Made by a program: the position numbers and the translations under genes
DNA from: an uncultured Verrucomicrobiota bacterium
GTDB taxonomy: Bacteria > Verrucomicrobiota > Verrucomicrobiia > Opitutales > Opitutaceae
Length of the DNA stretch: 7,467 bases
Assembly (NCBI GenBank): GCA_903919625.1
Contig: CAIXIZ010000046.1
Location: 1 to 7,467 of the forward strand
Reading direction: 5' to 3'
The notes under the pieces: model-generated
The model's input: only the letters and a program-made list of their open reading frames with translations
Told to the model about the DNA's origin: nothing
Databases searched by the model: none
Shown: positions 6,506-7,467 of the stretch, piece after piece
Layout: each line of letters opens with the position of its first letter
Position numbering within the stretch: position 1 is the first letter of the stretch

Positions 6506-7237
6506 TCAGACGACCCGGACCGCCTTCCACACCACCACGTCGAGACGTCGCGAAAAATGCAGCAGGGGAGGGCAGGAGGCGGGGGTCAAACCGTGAAAAG
6601 CGAACATCGTGTTGTGGCCAATTTCCGCCTCGGCGCCCTGCAACGGCCACGGCACATGATGCACCTCGTTTCGCCAGAGGGAACCATCGGGTGCGAGGGC
6701 ATATAGACAATAGCGCTCCGTCAGCCAGTGTTCGAGCGTGCCCGGCCTGGCCTGATATACCGCGGACGTCGGACGGTAGGTGCCCACAAACTCTGCGCCC
6801 GGCCGACGGGACGAATAGTTGAAACCATCCTGATCCTCCGTGATCGACATCCGTGCGCAATAATAGGGCAGATGAAAGCAGTGTCGGGCCACCCACACGG
6901 CGAGAGGATTGGTCGCATCCAGGCTGAGGAACCAGACCCCGGCCTTGCCCTCGCACTCGACGTAGATGCGGACATTAAGTTCCGGAAAGGCCGACACCCA
7001 CGGCAGGTCGGGGAGCGGGCGGCGCATCACCCCGGTCATCCGGAAGGGGACGAGGCCAATCCACGCGGTCCCGTCAAATTCCTGTATGGTGAGCGAAGCA
7101 GGCACGAGCGGACGGAGGACGGTTACTGGAATCGGCCAATGGGCGAACAGCAGGTCGTGCCATGATTGGCGCCAGGTCCACGGCCGAGTGGGGAGCGGCC
7201 ATGGCCGATGTTCGACCGCTTGGAAAGCCGGATGCAT
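6506..7237 (-). CDS. DUF2071 (YqjF-like) family protein
   Basis: A member of the DUF2071/YqjF family, whose function is unknown to me; the family is related in fold to acetoacetate decarboxylase, but no activity should be inferred from that. The 243 residues fit the family's length and landmarks: WHDLLFAHWPIP (26-37), LRPLVPASL (41-49), FDGTAWIGLVPFRMTGV (54-70), FPELNVRIYV (84-93), GVWFLSLDA (100-108), LTERYCLYA (172-180), HHVPWPLQ (193-200) and the closing FSRRLDVVVW (228-237). No signal peptide or membrane helix is evident, so it is probably cytoplasmic. The ATG at 7237 is the first in frame and gives the expected N-terminus, but it lacks a Shine-Dalgarno sequence and, alone among the genes here, lacks CC just before ATG (TGCATG). 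It is convergent with the sensor kinase and has no cotranscribed partner in view. Confidence 0.9.
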   Translation of the reverse strand: MHPAFQAVEHRPWPLPTRPWTWRQSWHDLLFAHWPIPVTVLRPLVPASLTIQEFDGTAWIGLVPFRMTGVMRRPLPDLPWVSAFPELNVRIYVECEGKAGVWFLSLDATNPLAVWVARHCFHLPYYCARMSITEDQDGFNYSSRRPGAEFVGTYRPTSAVYQARPGTLEHWLTERYCLYALAPDGSLWRNEVHHVPWPLQGAEAEIGHNTMFAFHGLTPASCPPLLHFSRRLDVVVWKAVRVV

Positions 7238-7398
7238 GCAATGAGGGTTGGCAGGATTTGATCATCCCTCAAGGCCGTTCGGCTGCTGGTAACTTTGCGC
7301 ATCCGGACAGATACGGTCGCCGGCCGATGGGCAGGGAGACGAAAAAACCGCTTGCCTTCGCCAGGTAAAGCCCGATTTTGACCCCTCTGTTTGGATAC
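7238..7398. other. Intergenic region between DUF2071 gene and tRNA-Ala
   Basis: These 161 bp must contain the start regions of two divergent transcripts. I see an A6 run at 7342-7347 and TTGCCT/TTTTGA-like boxes ahead of the tRNA, but none is a convincing promoter. The ORFs crossing it lack any protein-like features. Confidence 0.35.
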
Positions 7399-7467
7399 GG
7401 GCTCTTAGCTCAGTTGGTAGAGCGCCTCAATGGCATTGAGGAGGTCAGCGGTTCGAACCCGCTAGGG
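7399..7467 (+). tRNA. tRNA-Ala (anticodon GGC), 3' end cut by the window
   Basis: The cloverleaf folds cleanly: acceptor 5' strand GGGCTCT (7399-7405), D-arm GCTC/GAGC around AGTTGGTA (7408-7423), anticodon stem CCTCA/TGAGG (7425-7429, 7437-7441) with loop ATGGCAT and anticodon GGC at 7432-7434, variable loop AGGTC, and T-arm AGCGG-TTCGAAC-CCGCT (7447-7463). The 3' acceptor strand begins AGGG (7464-7467), pairing with the 5' strand through one G-T wobble; the last three pairs, the discriminator base and any CCA lie beyond the window. Anticodon GGC reads the alanine codons GCC and GCU, and GCC is abundant in the genes here. Confidence 0.96.

Noticed and set aside
7162..7368. 68-codon plus-strand ORF before the tRNA
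   Set aside because: It starts within the antisense of the DUF2071 gene, has no motifs, and ends just before the tRNA; most likely chance.

Overview
The window is GC-rich, with coding regions strongly biased to G or C at the third codon position. It looks like the chromosome of a free-living Gram-negative bacterium. The TolQ-ExbD-TonB envelope genes, a periplasmic-binding-domain sensor kinase, the near absence of Shine-Dalgarno sequences and the general protein style suggest a Verrucomicrobiota (Opitutaceae-like) genome. That assignment is by recognition only; no rRNA or marker comparison was possible.

Left part (about 46-1827, minus strand): a two-gene unit encoding a PfkB-family sugar or nucleoside kinase and then thymidylate kinase (tmk). 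The 131-bp divergent gap 1828-1958 separates it from the plus-strand genes.

Middle part (1959-4091, plus strand): a proton-motive-force-driven envelope energy module made of a TolQ/ExbB channel protein, an ExbD/TolR protein and a TonB/TolA-type energy transducer. Between tolQ and exbD lies a 214-bp gap that holds a possible 48-codon small gene. Its start context closely matches that of the tonB-like gene, and its codon bias decays after a run of six C. Next, on the same strand, comes a 736-residue sensor histidine kinase (4241-6451). It has a signal peptide, an exported NMT1/THI5-like binding domain, one membrane helix, a PAS domain and a full HisKA/HATPase core, but no partner response regulator is visible.

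Right part: a convergent DUF2071 (YqjF-like) gene on the minus strand (6506-7237), a GC-rich hairpin in the convergent gap, a 161-bp non-coding stretch, and a tRNA-Ala(GGC) gene cut by the window end.

The genes are mostly ordinary. I found no CRISPR array, insertion sequence, phage module or clearly novel multi-gene system. The most unusual signals are a recurring start-codon context (CC directly before ATG at seven of eight proposed starts, with the identical 9-mer CCCACCATG at three of them) combined with missing Shine-Dalgarno sequences, the small ORF inside the tolQ-exbD gap, and the orphan binding-domain/kinase fusion.
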